Assembly: GCA_041654915.1 (NCBI GenBank)
Contig: JBAZCO010000015.1
Coordinates: 1-23,667 of the forward strand
Direction of reading: 5' to 3'
DNA length: 23,667 nucleotides
DNA from: JBAZCO01 sp041654915
Lineage (GTDB): Bacteria > Bacillota > Clostridia > Christensenellales > DTU072
Shown: piece by piece, positions 1-7,381 of the stretch
Position numbering within the stretch: the first letter of the stretch is position 1
Layout of the letters: each line of letters opens with the position of its first letter
The notes under the pieces: generated by a model
Database searches by the model: none
Told to the model about the DNA's origin: nothing
What the model saw: only the letters and a program-made list of their open reading frames with translations
Program-made: the position numbers and the translations under genes

Positions 1-231
1 GCCCGTGTATGACTTAGGCGCTTTGTAATATATACAAAACGCCTTATCGCTAAAGTTCTCGGCGCTAACCGTGCCAAGATACATCCTCCGTGGCTCAATG
101 TGAGAAAAATCTAGCTCCTTGGAGATAAATATTTTTTTTGCTATCGGCAGAGCATCCTCACCCGATATTCTAATTACTGCCACTGCTCCCGCCTGTGACA
201 TAGGGGTTGCAGCAGCGGCTATGGTGCGCAT
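1..231 (-). CDS. mnmE: tRNA modification GTPase MnmE, N-terminal part (cut by window edge)
   Basis: Reverse-strand translation from the ATG at 231 begins MRTIAAAATPMSQAGAVAVI and continues with RISGEDAL, then MYLGT and YKAPKSYTG. This is the characteristic start of MnmE/TrmE, whose N-terminal domain binds a formyl-tetrahydrofolate derivative. With MnmG the protein makes the cmnm5U modification at the wobble base of certain tRNAs. Only about 77 residues are in the window; the helical and G domains lie to the left. The start follows the jag stop codon after 3 bases, with an AAAAGG ribosome binding site inside the end of jag, so the two are probably co-transcribed. In related genomes mnmG, rsmG, parA and parB often follow, but that cannot be seen here. 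Confidence 0.93.
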   Translation of the reverse strand, partial: MRTIAAAATPMSQAGAVAVIRISGEDALPIAKKIFISKELDFSHIEPRRMYLGTVSAENFSDKAFCIYYKAPKSYTG

Positions 232-234
232 ATA

Positions 235-1227
235 TTAGAACCTTTTATTATTGTACCCGAAACTTCTTGTCTTTCCAAAACCTTTCTTGCGGAAGTCGGA
301 GCTAGATAGACGCCCGTTTTCTTCACTTGTGTCCTCTGTGTCGTTTTCGGGTTGGGGTTTTTCACTATAATCCCTGCGGTCGTTGCGCTCGCTATATTCT
401 CTGCGGTCGTTGCGCTCGCCGTAACCTCTGCGGTCGCCGCCTCTGCCGCCATAGCCGCCGCCACCGCTATAACCGCCGCCGCTATAACCGCCTCTGCCGT
501 CCTTGTTTTTGGGAATAATTACCACATGACGGTAGCGTCCTTCGCCTTCAGACTCGGTGGTTACAAACTTGTCGTTTAGGAGTGTGGTGTGTATTATCCG
601 TCTTTCGTAGGGATTCATTGGCTCAAGCTCGGTTCTCCGCCCTGTTCTTGCCGCCTTTCTTGCAAGCCTGTTTGCTAGATTGGCAAGGGTTTCCTGCCGC
701 CTTTTGCGGTAGTTGCCCGCATCCACTTGCACTCTAATAAAGGTCTTTTCTCCCTTGTTTGCCAAAACAAGCGCATAATACTGTATTGCGTCTAGCACTT
801 CGCCACGATAGCCAATTATCATACCCGCATCATCGCCGTCAACGGATATATATATTTCGTTCCCGCTGCGCTTAGAGGTTACCTCGCTCTTTATCCCCAT
901 ACGGTAGGTGAGGTCGGACACAAAATCCAAAATCATTTGTTCGGCTCTGATTATTTCCTCGTCGCCATAGCCCTTGTCTGCTTGTATATCGCTCTCATAG
1001 GGTGCGGTTGGGGCAAAAGATTCTTCGCTCTCGGCAGCATCCTCGCTAATGGGCTGCTCCTCTTTTTCTTTGGGTGAGATAATCACACACGCTTTGCTAA
1101 ATAGTCCGCCGTAGCTTTTTATTTCTATCTCCGCCTCTTCTCGGGCTAGCCCCAGCTCTTTTAAGCCGACGGCGATTGCCTCGTCGACGGTTGACTCTTT
1201 AAATTCAAATCTGTTTTTTTCTTTCAT
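235..1227 (-). CDS. jag: Jag/KhpB RNA-binding protein with long Gly/Arg/Tyr-rich tail
   Basis: This 330-residue protein has the Jag domain order: a Jag_N domain (about 1-50, FEFKESTVDEAIAVGLKELG), an acidic linker, a KH domain (about 95-170) with GYRG at 139-142, and an R3H domain (about 175-240) whose core NPYERRIIH keeps R209 and H213. In Firmicutes Jag/KhpB pairs with KhpA and binds RNA, affecting cell elongation and division. It is odd in its C-terminal 90 residues. Residues 243-292 are low complexity, first Gly/Ser/Tyr repeats, then 9-residue repeats of the YSERNDRRD type encoded by 27-bp DNA repeats. This looks like an intrinsically disordered RGG-like tail, and family members are usually nearer 200-250 residues. 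The start has a GAAGGA ribosome binding site 9 bases upstream, and yidC ends 23 bases before it. Confidence 0.93.
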   Translation of the reverse strand: MKEKNRFEFKESTVDEAIAVGLKELGLAREEAEIEIKSYGGLFSKACVIISPKEKEEQPISEDAAESEESFAPTAPYESDIQADKGYGDEEIIRAEQMILDFVSDLTYRMGIKSEVTSKRSGNEIYISVDGDDAGMIIGYRGEVLDAIQYYALVLANKGEKTFIRVQVDAGNYRKRRQETLANLANRLARKAARTGRRTELEPMNPYERRIIHTTLLNDKFVTTESEGEGRYRHVVIIPKNKDGRGGYSGGGYSGGGGYGGRGGDRRGYGERNDRREYSERNDRRDYSEKPQPENDTEDTSEENGRLSSSDFRKKGFGKTRSFGYNNKRF

Positions 1228-1250
1228 TTTATACTTCCTTCAAATAAAGA

Positions 1251-2318
1251 TTATTTTTTTATCGTGGTGCTAAGCATTATTTCTCTCTCTTTGTCGTCCA
1301 TACGCTTGGTGACAACATTAAAAAGAAGGTTAAAGCTTGTCGAGAATAGGTTGCCAACAACCATATATAGAGCAAAAGCGGTGCTGTAAAACAGAGTGAA
1401 TGCACCCATCATTACGGGCATCATATAATTCATGACCTTTGCTTGCGAGCGCTGTGCTTTGAGTTGCTCCTCTGTTTGCCCCGCCATTTGCGGCTGTTCC
1501 GGCGGCTTTATTAGTCTAGATGATATTATGCTTAGAGCAAAAGAAATGATTGGTAATATTAAATAACCGTTCCAAACCTTTTTGCCTTCTTCGTTGGTAT
1601 TATATACATCCATTATTGGTTGCATAACCTTGTTGTAGTCGCTTTTGTCTACCTCGGTTATCCCTAGCTTGCCTATGCCCGTGCCTTGATACCTCTGTAT
1701 ATCGGGAATAGGGCTTACCCAAGTGTCGGGCATAAAAATATTTGTTGTTAAAAGAAACCTTTCGGGTTGGTAAGCGGCTATAACGGCATCCTCTGCCGCC
1801 TTAACTGCGGCGCTTTTTTCCTCTTCGGTGGGTTTTTCGTTTTCCGACTTAGCAATCTCGGTTGAATAAACTTCCTCGTATCTTACTGATAAGTTCTCGT
1901 AAACAAGGCTGTTGTGGTGTCTTACTGCGCTGTTAAAGCCAGAAAAGATAATAATAAAGACCGCCATTGTCGCTAAGGACGGCAAGCAGGCGCTAAAAGC
2001 GCTATACTTATGTTTTTTATAGAGTATGCGTTGTTTTTGCATTAATAATTCTCTGTTTTCGCCGCACTGCTTGTTTATTTTGTCAAGCTCTGGCTTCATA
2101 ATCTCCATTTTTTTGGCATTTTTGCGGGAAAGCATCTTTTGCCAAATATCGAGCGGGAGCAGCCCCATTCTCAAAAACAGCGAGAACAAAATTACCGTTA
2201 CCCCGAATGCCCCTATTATTGCATAATCGCTAGCCCAACCTTGCACCCATTGGTAAAGGTTGTTGTAAATAAGTTTCCCTATAGCGTTTAGTTCGGTGGC
2301 GAGCATCATAAAGTCCAT
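1251..2318 (-). CDS. yidC: YidC/OxaA membrane protein insertase
   Basis: The 355-residue protein is a YidC/Oxa1-type insertase, which puts proteins into the cytoplasmic membrane alone or with SecYEG. The first transmembrane segment (about 30-52) ends in the family pattern FLRMGLLPLDIWQKM, with the conserved hydrophilic-groove arginine. A charged coiled-coil hairpin follows (KNAKKMEIMKPELDKINKQ), then further membrane segments at about 110-130, 255-272 and 300-335. The external loop between segments 2 and 3 is long and charged (about 140-240). No lipobox cysteine is visible near the N terminus, unlike many Firmicute YidC proteins. The 5' end overlaps yidD by 13 bases, which suggests translational coupling. 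The start has a GAGAGG site about 9 bases upstream. Confidence 0.94.
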   Translation of the reverse strand: MDFMMLATELNAIGKLIYNNLYQWVQGWASDYAIIGAFGVTVILFSLFLRMGLLPLDIWQKMLSRKNAKKMEIMKPELDKINKQCGENRELLMQKQRILYKKHKYSAFSACLPSLATMAVFIIIFSGFNSAVRHHNSLVYENLSVRYEEVYSTEIAKSENEKPTEEEKSAAVKAAEDAVIAAYQPERFLLTTNIFMPDTWVSPIPDIQRYQGTGIGKLGITEVDKSDYNKVMQPIMDVYNTNEEGKKVWNGYLILPIISFALSIISSRLIKPPEQPQMAGQTEEQLKAQRSQAKVMNYMMPVMMGAFTLFYSTAFALYMVVGNLFSTSFNLLFNVVTKRMDDKEREIMLSTTIKK

Positions 2319-2551
2319 TTAGCACTTCCTCTCAAATTTTCTTTTACGGGGTCAAAACCGCCCCTCGCAAAGGGATTACAACGCAAAATACGCCCCATTC
2401 CTTTGAATATACCAATTGTTGCGCCATATTTATTTATAGCATCCAAGGTGTACATCGAGCAGGTCGGCGTATAAATACAGTTCCTTCCCATAATGGGCGA
2501 AAGAAGTTTTTTGTATAGTAAAATAAAAAATTTGCAAACAGCTTTACCCAT
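2306..2551 (-). CDS. yidD: YidD membrane protein insertion efficiency factor
   Basis: The 81-residue protein matches the YidD family (formerly DUF37). It has an amphipathic N terminus (KFFILLYKKLLSPIMGRNC), the signature CIYTPTCSMYTLDAINKYG with paired cysteines, and the C-terminal RILRCNPFARGGFDPV. YidD helps YidC-dependent insertion at the inner face of the membrane. It sits in the conserved place between rnpA and yidC and overlaps yidC by 13 bases. The start region is a near-exact tandem copy of the end of rnpA: ACAGATGGGTAAA occurs twice, so an extra ATG just upstream would make only a six-residue peptide before a stop. Confidence 0.93.
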   Translation of the reverse strand: MGKAVCKFFILLYKKLLSPIMGRNCIYTPTCSMYTLDAINKYGATIGIFKGMGRILRCNPFARGGFDPVKENLRGSAKWTL

Positions 2552-2556
2552 CTGTT

Positions 2557-2892
2557 TTACCCATCTGTTAAATGACCAACTTTTTTTAAAAGTCTTTTAA
2601 GCTCCTCTCCAATCTCGCTAAAGGATGCGTTTTCTATCCCCTTTTTGGCAGATACAACATAGTTTGCGCTCACGGTGAGGGCGGGGAGAAGGATGCGAAA
2701 ATTTTCTTTTATTCGTCTTTTTACAAGATTTCTTACCACGCTGCCGCCTATTTTTTTACTAACGGCAACGCCTACTTTGGTGGTTGCGGCTTTAACATAC
2801 AAAAGACCAAATAGGTGCGAGGACAAGTAAGAGCCTTTCCTATAAATGTAATTAAAGCTCGCATTATTGGTAAGCCGAGACTCCTTTTTCAT
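2557..2892 (-). CDS. rnpA: Ribonuclease P protein component
   Basis: The protein is 111 residues, normal for the RNase P protein subunit, which binds the catalytic RNA and helps process tRNA 5' ends. It shows the N-terminal pattern ESRLTNNASFNYIYRKGSY, the GVAVSKKIGGSVVRN strand and the basic RNR motif NLVKRRIKENFR. The ATG at 2892 directly abuts the rpmH stop codon, the usual rpmH-rnpA arrangement, so the two are almost certainly co-transcribed. Its stop is 5 bases before the yidD start. Confidence 0.95.
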   Translation of the reverse strand: MKKESRLTNNASFNYIYRKGSYLSSHLFGLLYVKAATTKVGVAVSKKIGGSVVRNLVKRRIKENFRILLPALTVSANYVVSAKKGIENASFSEIGEELKRLLKKVGHLTDG

Positions 2893-3027
2893 TTATGCTG
2901 AGAGGGTTGCCCTTCCCTTTTTGCGTCTTTTTGCAAGTACTCTCCTGCCGCCCTTGGTTGCCATCCTTTGGCGGAATCCGTGTACTTTACTTCTTTGTCT
3001 TTTTTTAGGCTGATATGTTCTTTTCAT
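2893..3027 (-). CDS. rpmH: 50S ribosomal protein L34
   Basis: The 44-residue product MKRTYQPKKRQRSKVHGFRQ, continuing to RMATKGGRRVLAKRRKKGRATLSA, is a textbook L34, a small basic protein of the large ribosomal subunit. An open frame runs further upstream, but only the start at 3027 gives the family N terminus; GGAG lies 11 bases before it. It is first in the rpmH-rnpA-yidD-yidC-jag-mnmE series and has its own consensus promoter at 3094-3123. Confidence 0.97.
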   Translation of the reverse strand: MKRTYQPKKRQRSKVHGFRQRMATKGGRRVLAKRRKKGRATLSA

Positions 3028-3093
3028 AATATATATATCTCCGATTTCAGAATACTTTATAACGCACAATGTATTAAAAATACAAGCTATTGG

Positions 3094-3123
3094 ATTATAC
3101 AATAAAATTAAGAGATGTGTCAA
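3094..3123 (-). promoter_or_regulatory. Sigma-A-type promoter of rpmH operon
   Basis: On the minus strand, TTGACA (3123-3118) and TATAAT (3099-3094) are separated by 18 bases. Both hexamers match consensus exactly. The predicted transcript starts about 60 bases before rpmH. Confidence 0.8.
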
Positions 3124-3242
3124 GCAGTTTAAAGCATATAGTATATAAGGGGGCGGCGCTTTGCCCATAAAAAACAAGTGATACTTGTTAAATTTTTTAT
3201 TGTTGCGAGGTATTTACTGTTATGGGCGTGAATATACTAAAA

Positions 3243-3283
3243 TGTGGATAACTGTGTGGATAAGTCCTGTTTGCTGTGGATAA
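3243..3283 (+). other. Cluster of three perfect DnaA boxes (origin part 1)
   Basis: TGTGGATAA, the reverse complement of the TTATCCACA consensus, occurs at 3243-3251, 3255-3263 and 3275-3283, all in the same orientation and with start-to-start distances of 12 and 20 bases. This is the classical location of an origin DnaA-box cluster upstream of rpmH. The flank up to 3385 shows no strong unwinding element. Binding by DnaA is inferred from consensus. Confidence 0.85.
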
Positions 3284-3385
3284 CTCTCCCTTTTTGCCTG
3301 TAAAATTGTCGAATTTTGTAATAAGCAAAGAGATGGGATGCCAAACGGGCGGTTTTAATGGCAGTTTCTCTCTCAAGGAATGTTT

Positions 3386-4072
3386 ATGGTTGTATTTATC
3401 CGTAAGAGGTTGTTGATAATAGTTGGCTCGGTTCTTGCCTTTTTCGCATTGGCGGCAGGAGGCACAGCGCTGGCGACCCTGCTAGCGCCGCCACCGGAAA
3501 CAGTAATTGTGCTTGATGCTGGTCACGGCGGGATAGACACAGGAGTGATTGGCATAGAAAGCCGAGTTAAAGAGTCCGACTTAAATCTTTTGGTAACCCA
3601 AAGTGTAAAAAAGCTGTTGGAAACGCAAAAAATAAAAGTAATTCTTACTCGTGAAAATGAACGTTCCCTCTCCCCTGACGGCAAGCGTGCCGATATGGCA
3701 AAACGCAAAGAAATTATCCTTCAAGCAGCGCCCGACCTTGTGGTTAGCATACATTGCAACAAGTTCCCCGACCACACTAGGCGAGGTGCGCAGGTCTTTT
3801 TTAACGCACACTCCGAGCGCTCTATATCCCTTTCTAATTTTATACAATCCTCTCTCAACCCACTCAATGCAGAGCAGATAGGTAGAGAGTTTTCCGCATT
3901 AAAAGGAGATTATTATATATTGAGTAGCCACCCCTACCCCTCGGCGATAGTGGAGTGCGGTTTTTTATCCAATGTTGAGGATGACCGATTGCTAAATTCT
4001 CCTGAATATAGGGAAAAGCTTGCCTTTGCTATATACACGGGTATACTTTCCTATGTGCTAAATGCGGCTTGA
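3386..4072 (+). CDS. Exported N-acetylmuramoyl-L-alanine amidase (Amidase_3, CwlD-like)
   Basis: The 228-residue protein has one N-terminal membrane segment (about 8-33, after RKR) followed by an Amidase_3 domain. It would cut the amide bond between N-acetylmuramic acid and L-alanine in peptidoglycan, outside the membrane. The zinc and catalytic residues are visible: H47 in LDAGHGG, E63 in VKESDLN, H123 in VVSIHCN and E190 in AIVECGFLSN. Its size and single anchor resemble CwlD, which acts on spore cortex, but it could equally be a vegetative cell-wall enzyme. An ATG six bases earlier (3380) touches AAGGA directly, whereas the ATG at 3386 lies six bases beyond it, so 3386 is preferred. It ends 13 bases before the convergent end of radC. 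Confidence 0.88.
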   Translation: MVVFIRKRLLIIVGSVLAFFALAAGGTALATLLAPPPETVIVLDAGHGGIDTGVIGIESRVKESDLNLLVTQSVKKLLETQKIKVILTRENERSLSPDGKRADMAKRKEIILQAAPDLVVSIHCNKFPDHTRRGAQVFFNAHSERSISLSNFIQSSLNPLNAEQIGREFSALKGDYYILSSHPYPSAIVECGFLSNVEDDRLLNSPEYREKLAFAIYTGILSYVLNAA

Positions 4073-4085
4073 AAACTGTTTTTAA

Positions 4086-4769
4086 TTATTGGTTGCTGTT
4101 TGTTTGCGGCATTAGCCCTTCGTTTCGCATACTTAAACAGCCATGTTTCCCCACAATGATATGGTCTAGTAGCCCAACCCCTATGTTTTCTAAAAAACTT
4201 TGCGCCGTTGCTGTTGCGGCAATGTCCTCGGCAGAGGGCAGGGTTTCTCCCGAGGGATGATTATGCCCCAAAATAATATATGATGCACGGGTTTTTATTG
4301 CGGTTTCGGCAATTTTGCGCAAGTTTAAATCTGAACCTGCCGCCTCACCTTCGCTTATTTTCTGCACTTCTACCACCTTTCTTTTGATATCTAAACATAG
4401 AATATATACCGCCTCGGTGGGTCTTAGCGACAGCAAGTCATAAAAAAAGCTCATTGCCTCTTCTATATTTGTGATAATTTTTTTAATCACATTTTCCGAG
4501 CGCAGCACGGTGACGATTTTTGTAAACTCTGAAAAGTAAAATGCGGCATTGGGCGGCATTCCTTTAACCGCTAACAAGTCACTCTCTTTAGCACTAAAGA
4601 GCGCCCTAAGAGTGCCAAACTCTTTAAGCAGTGTGCGGGCTAAAGGGGATGTGTCTTTTCGTGGAATAAACGGATATAGCAATAGCTCTACTATCTCGTG
4701 GGATGCAAGCGCATCTAATCCCGCCCGCCGCACTTTGTCTTTTACTCTCTGTCTTCTGCCTTCGCTCAT
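4086..4769 (-). CDS. radC: RadC-family (JAMM/MPN) protein
   Basis: The 227-residue protein has the RadC layout: a helical N-terminal region with a helix-hairpin-helix-like turn (about 20-90) and a JAMM metal-binding domain (about 100-220). The JAMM motif GHNHPSGETLPSAED supplies H169, H171 and D182. The biochemical role of RadC is unsettled; the old DNA-repair assignment is doubtful. The open frame extends about 100 codons further upstream, but the ATG at 4769 (MSEGRRQRVKDKV) gives the usual family length. Its ribosome binding site is poor, an A-rich GAGAAAAAAAG. It is convergent with the amidase gene and divergent from pepV. Confidence 0.87.
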   Translation of the reverse strand: MSEGRRQRVKDKVRRAGLDALASHEIVELLLYPFIPRKDTSPLARTLLKEFGTLRALFSAKESDLLAVKGMPPNAAFYFSEFTKIVTVLRSENVIKKIITNIEEAMSFFYDLLSLRPTEAVYILCLDIKRKVVEVQKISEGEAAGSDLNLRKIAETAIKTRASYIILGHNHPSGETLPSAEDIAATATAQSFLENIGVGLLDHIIVGKHGCLSMRNEGLMPQTNSNQ

Positions 4770-4908
4770 CTTTTTTTCTCGTTTCTTTAGTTTTCCACAA
4801 CTCCCGTCCCTTAAAAAAGTTCGTATCATTAAAAATTGTATCATATTAACAAGTTTTTGTGTATAATAAATATACATTAAAAAATAATTGTGATTAAAGG
4901 CAGGTAAA
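4770..4908. promoter_or_regulatory. Divergent spacer between radC and pepV with likely promoters
   Basis: This AT-rich gap separates two divergent genes. A plus-strand TATAAT at 4862-4867 could be the pepV -10 element; no well-spaced -35 is obvious. AGG precedes the pepV ATG by 5 bases. Confidence 0.4.
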
Positions 4909-6210
4909 ATGAAAGCAACTTTTGAAAATGCAGTAACCGCTCTTATCAAACTACTCCGTATCAACAGCGTAGAGTCCGCCCCCAAAGAGGGAATGCCCTT
5001 TGGCGAAGGCAATGCCAAAGCGCTACAAGAAATGCTAGAAATTATGGCGAGTTTCGGTTTTAAAACAAAGAACATAGACAACTATTGCGGCTGGGCAGAG
5101 GTTGGCGAAGGTGAGCTGTTTGGGGTACTAACCCACTTAGATGTGGTACCCGAAGGAGAGGGTTGGAGTTTTCCACCTTTTGGAGCAGAGATACATAACG
5201 GACGCATTTATGCCCGTGGAGCAATGGACGATAAAGGTCCTGCTATTGCCTCCGCCTTTGCGGCGGCAAGGTTGTTGCAAGAGGGTCTTGTGCCAAATAA
5301 GCGTCTGCGCTTTATATTCGGCTCTGACGAAGAAAGCGGCTGGAAGTGTATGGACAGGTATGCCCAAACAGAGGAAATGCCGGTTATGGGATTTTCTCCC
5401 GATGCAGATTTCCCAGTAATCAATTGTGAAAAAGGCATAGTTTATCACGAAATTAGCATCCCCCTCCCGCAGGGAGTAGTTTCTATTAAGGGTGGGGAGC
5501 GGGCAAATATGGTGCCAGACAGCGCTCAAGCCATTTTGGAATATGACGAATACCTTGCAAAAAAGAGTGTTGCCAATGGGGTTATTGCAAAAAAAGAGGG
5601 TGATTTTTTGTTTCTTTCTGCCGAGGGTGTTTCTGCCCACGCAAGCAACCCCTCTCTTGGAAAAAATGCAATAATTACTCTGCTTAGTGTGTTGGGAGAA
5701 AAATATGGCGCACTTAAAAAAATATATCAAGCTTTTGCTTTTAATAACGGCGAGGGGGTTGGGCTTAAACTTTCTGACGAGGAAAGCGGTGATTTAACAC
5801 TAAACTTAGGTACTGCGGCTATTTTAGATAATAATATTGTATTCAATTTAGATACAAGGCATCCTATAAGCACAACCAAAGACCAAATTACAGCAACGCT
5901 AAAAGAAAATCTTCCCTTAGCAAGCGTAACCCAAGGCTTTTTCCACCTGCCATTATTTGTTCCTAAAGATAATCCCCTTGTAGTTAAGCTTCTTGATGCT
6001 TATAATAGTGTTATGGGAGTAAATGCAACTCCTATCACGATAGGGGGAGGCACATACGCACGCTTTTTGCCTTTGGGCGTTGCTTTTGGCGCACAGTTTC
6101 CCGGCACTCCGGAAACCATACACCAAAAAGACGAATATATTGTACTAGAAGAGTTTGAATTAATGATAGAAATATATTATAGAGCAATAAAATCGCTTTG
6201 CTTTGAATAA
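4909..6210 (+). CDS. pepV: M20-family dipeptidase PepV
   Basis: The 433-residue protein belongs to the M20 metallopeptidases and most resembles PepV, a cytoplasmic di-zinc dipeptidase of low-GC Gram-positives with broad specificity. Metal and catalytic motifs are in order: THLDVVPEG (H76, D78), GAMDDKGP (D107), GSDEESGW (E141/E142), SPDADFPV (D165/D167) and the C-terminal PETIHQKDEY histidine. The length is close to the usual 430-470. Between the halves of the catalytic domain lies the smaller lid domain. It is a single-gene unit followed by more than 1 kb without genes. Confidence 0.9.
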   Translation: MKATFENAVTALIKLLRINSVESAPKEGMPFGEGNAKALQEMLEIMASFGFKTKNIDNYCGWAEVGEGELFGVLTHLDVVPEGEGWSFPPFGAEIHNGRIYARGAMDDKGPAIASAFAAARLLQEGLVPNKRLRFIFGSDEESGWKCMDRYAQTEEMPVMGFSPDADFPVINCEKGIVYHEISIPLPQGVVSIKGGERANMVPDSAQAILEYDEYLAKKSVANGVIAKKEGDFLFLSAEGVSAHASNPSLGKNAIITLLSVLGEKYGALKKIYQAFAFNNGEGVGLKLSDEESGDLTLNLGTAAILDNNIVFNLDTRHPISTTKDQITATLKENLPLASVTQGFFHLPLFVPKDNPLVVKLLDAYNSVMGVNATPITIGGGTYARFLPLGVAFGAQFPGTPETIHQKDEYIVLEEFELMIEIYYRAIKSLCFE

Positions 6211-6294
6211 ATGCTAAAAACATATAAAAACATCACTTTCGCATTGTGATAAAAACACGCTGTTTTGTGCAAATTTTAATGTGAAATTGCGCTC

Positions 6295-6323
6295 CCCGTG
6301 GAGCAGCCCTTTTGCTCCACGGG
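6295..6323. repeat. Perfect 11-bp inverted repeat
   Basis: CCCGTGGAGCA (6295-6305) and TGCTCCACGGG (6313-6323) are exact reverse complements around a 7-base loop. No T-run follows on the plus strand, so it is not a typical terminator. Its right arm is part of a parS-like sequence. Confidence 0.8.
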
Positions 6324-6328
6324 AAACA
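6313..6328. other. parS-like site 1
   Basis: TGCTCCACGGGAAACA matches the ParB-binding consensus TGTTTCACGTGAAACA at 13 of 16 positions. Confidence 0.45.
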
Positions 6329-6478
6329 AAACATTTGCCCATCTCTCCTTTCTGCTTGTTTTTTGCCGTTTTCTGCCCAATTCACTTGTTTTCGTTCTGT
6401 TTTTTCCACTTCTTATATGACCCAAAAAAGTAAACCCTCTTTTTTACCACCCAAAAATTTTTATTGCCTTTTTTTCGC

Positions 6479-6494
6479 TGCTCCACGACAAACA
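6479..6494. other. parS-like site 2 (weak)
   Basis: TGCTCCACGACAAACA matches the parS consensus at 12 of 16 positions and shares the TGCTCCACG half with the sites at 6313 and 7254. Confidence 0.35.
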
Positions 6495-6590
6495 CTTATG
6501 AAATTTTTGCGGGTTGCTAGTTTGTCTTAGCATTTGCTTTATGCTCCTTTTTTGCTTAAACATCCTCTCTCTTTTATTCCTCTCCTTGCT

Positions 6591-6796
6591 TTTTTACTTG
6601 CCTTACATACCGCTTGCCTTTGCGTGTGTTATGCCCTCATTCCTTCTTTATATCTCTTGCTTTCTTTTCCCCGTTCGCTTTTTCCTCTTTCGCTTTTTTG
6701 CTTGCCTTACATACCGCTTGCCTTTGCATTTGCGTTATGCTCTCGCTCCTTCTTTACATCTCTTGCTTTCTTTTCCCCGCACGCTTTTTGCTACCA
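6591..6796. repeat. Imperfect direct repeat of about 105 bp
   Basis: Two consecutive copies (about 6591-6690 and 6696-6796) share CTTGCCTTACATACCGCTTG and, further on, CTCTTGCTTTCTTTTCCCC, offset by 104-106 bases. This is a tandem duplication within T-rich, non-coding DNA. Confidence 0.75.
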
Positions 6797-7253
6797 CGCT
6801 ATTTTGTTTTTCTTTATAATGTCGTTTTTCCTTTTCTTTTTCTATTCTCTTTTCCCTCTCCGCTCTTTTAGCTTACTTCTAAATATAACTTTTCCTTTTC
6901 CCTGTGTTTCTTTTCTGCTAAAGATTCTTTTTTAAACTCTTCCGAAACTCCCTTCTTTGCTCTTTAGTTAAATTCTTGGCAAGGTCTTGCTCATCCTTAA
7001 AACAAATGGGAATTTATTAAATACAAAAAGTGTTCTCTTATAAAAGTTTTTACTCAAAACCGATTTTTTTACTTCTCTTTTTTTTGCTATTTGTGTTTTT
7101 TAATATACGATTTTTTTGTTTTTGGCTTGTTTTGGCACTTTAAAAATATATCATTTTTTTATTGTTTTTTATTGTTTTTACTTGTTTTTTTTGTGGTTAT
7201 AATACTTTTTACTGTGTTTTTATAAATTCTGCTTTTTGTGTTTGTTTTTACTT

Positions 7254-7269
7254 TGTTTCACGTGGAGCA
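7254..7269. other. parS-like site 3 (best match)
   Basis: TGTTTCACGTGGAGCA matches the parS consensus TGTTTCACGTGAAACA at 14 of 16 positions, with the left half exact. Its reverse complement TGCTCCACGTGAAACA is one base from the site at 6313. Location near the origin fits parS biology. Confidence 0.55.
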
Positions 7270-7330
7270 TTTTTTTATTTTTCTTCTTTTTTTGCTTTTT
7301 TCTGTTTCTGCTTGCTTTCTTTAATTATAA

Positions 7331-7362
7331 AAAACGCCCCCCTTTGGGAGGTGTTTTTTTTT
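7331..7362. terminator. Bidirectional rho-independent terminator after dnaN
   Basis: AACGCCCCCC (7333-7342) and GGGAGGTGTT (7346-7355) form a GC-rich hairpin with one mismatch and a three-base loop, flanked by A-rich and T-rich runs so that it can work in both directions. It lies about 20 bases beyond the dnaN stop. Confidence 0.75.
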
Positions 7363-7381
7363 CTTTTTTGTTGTCTTGTAG

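Larger units (their letters stand above)
6211..7330. other. T-rich, strand-asymmetric non-coding region
   Basis: No believable gene is present. The plus strand from about 6330 to 7330 is dominated by T with some C and very little G or A, so any open frames encode only F/L/S/C-rich strings without ribosome binding sites. The stretch contains a 105-bp imperfect direct repeat, an 11-bp perfect hairpin and several parS-like sites, listed separately. It lies between pepV and the dnaN terminator, between the two DnaA-box clusters. Confidence 0.75.

Noticed and set aside
352..579. Ala-rich plus-strand open frame opposite jag
   Set aside because: It is the shadow of the Gly/Arg/Tyr repeat codons of jag on the other strand.
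4770..5081. Upstream extension of radC
   Set aside because: It overlaps the start of pepV on the other strand and does not resemble RadC; the ATG at 4769 gives normal length.
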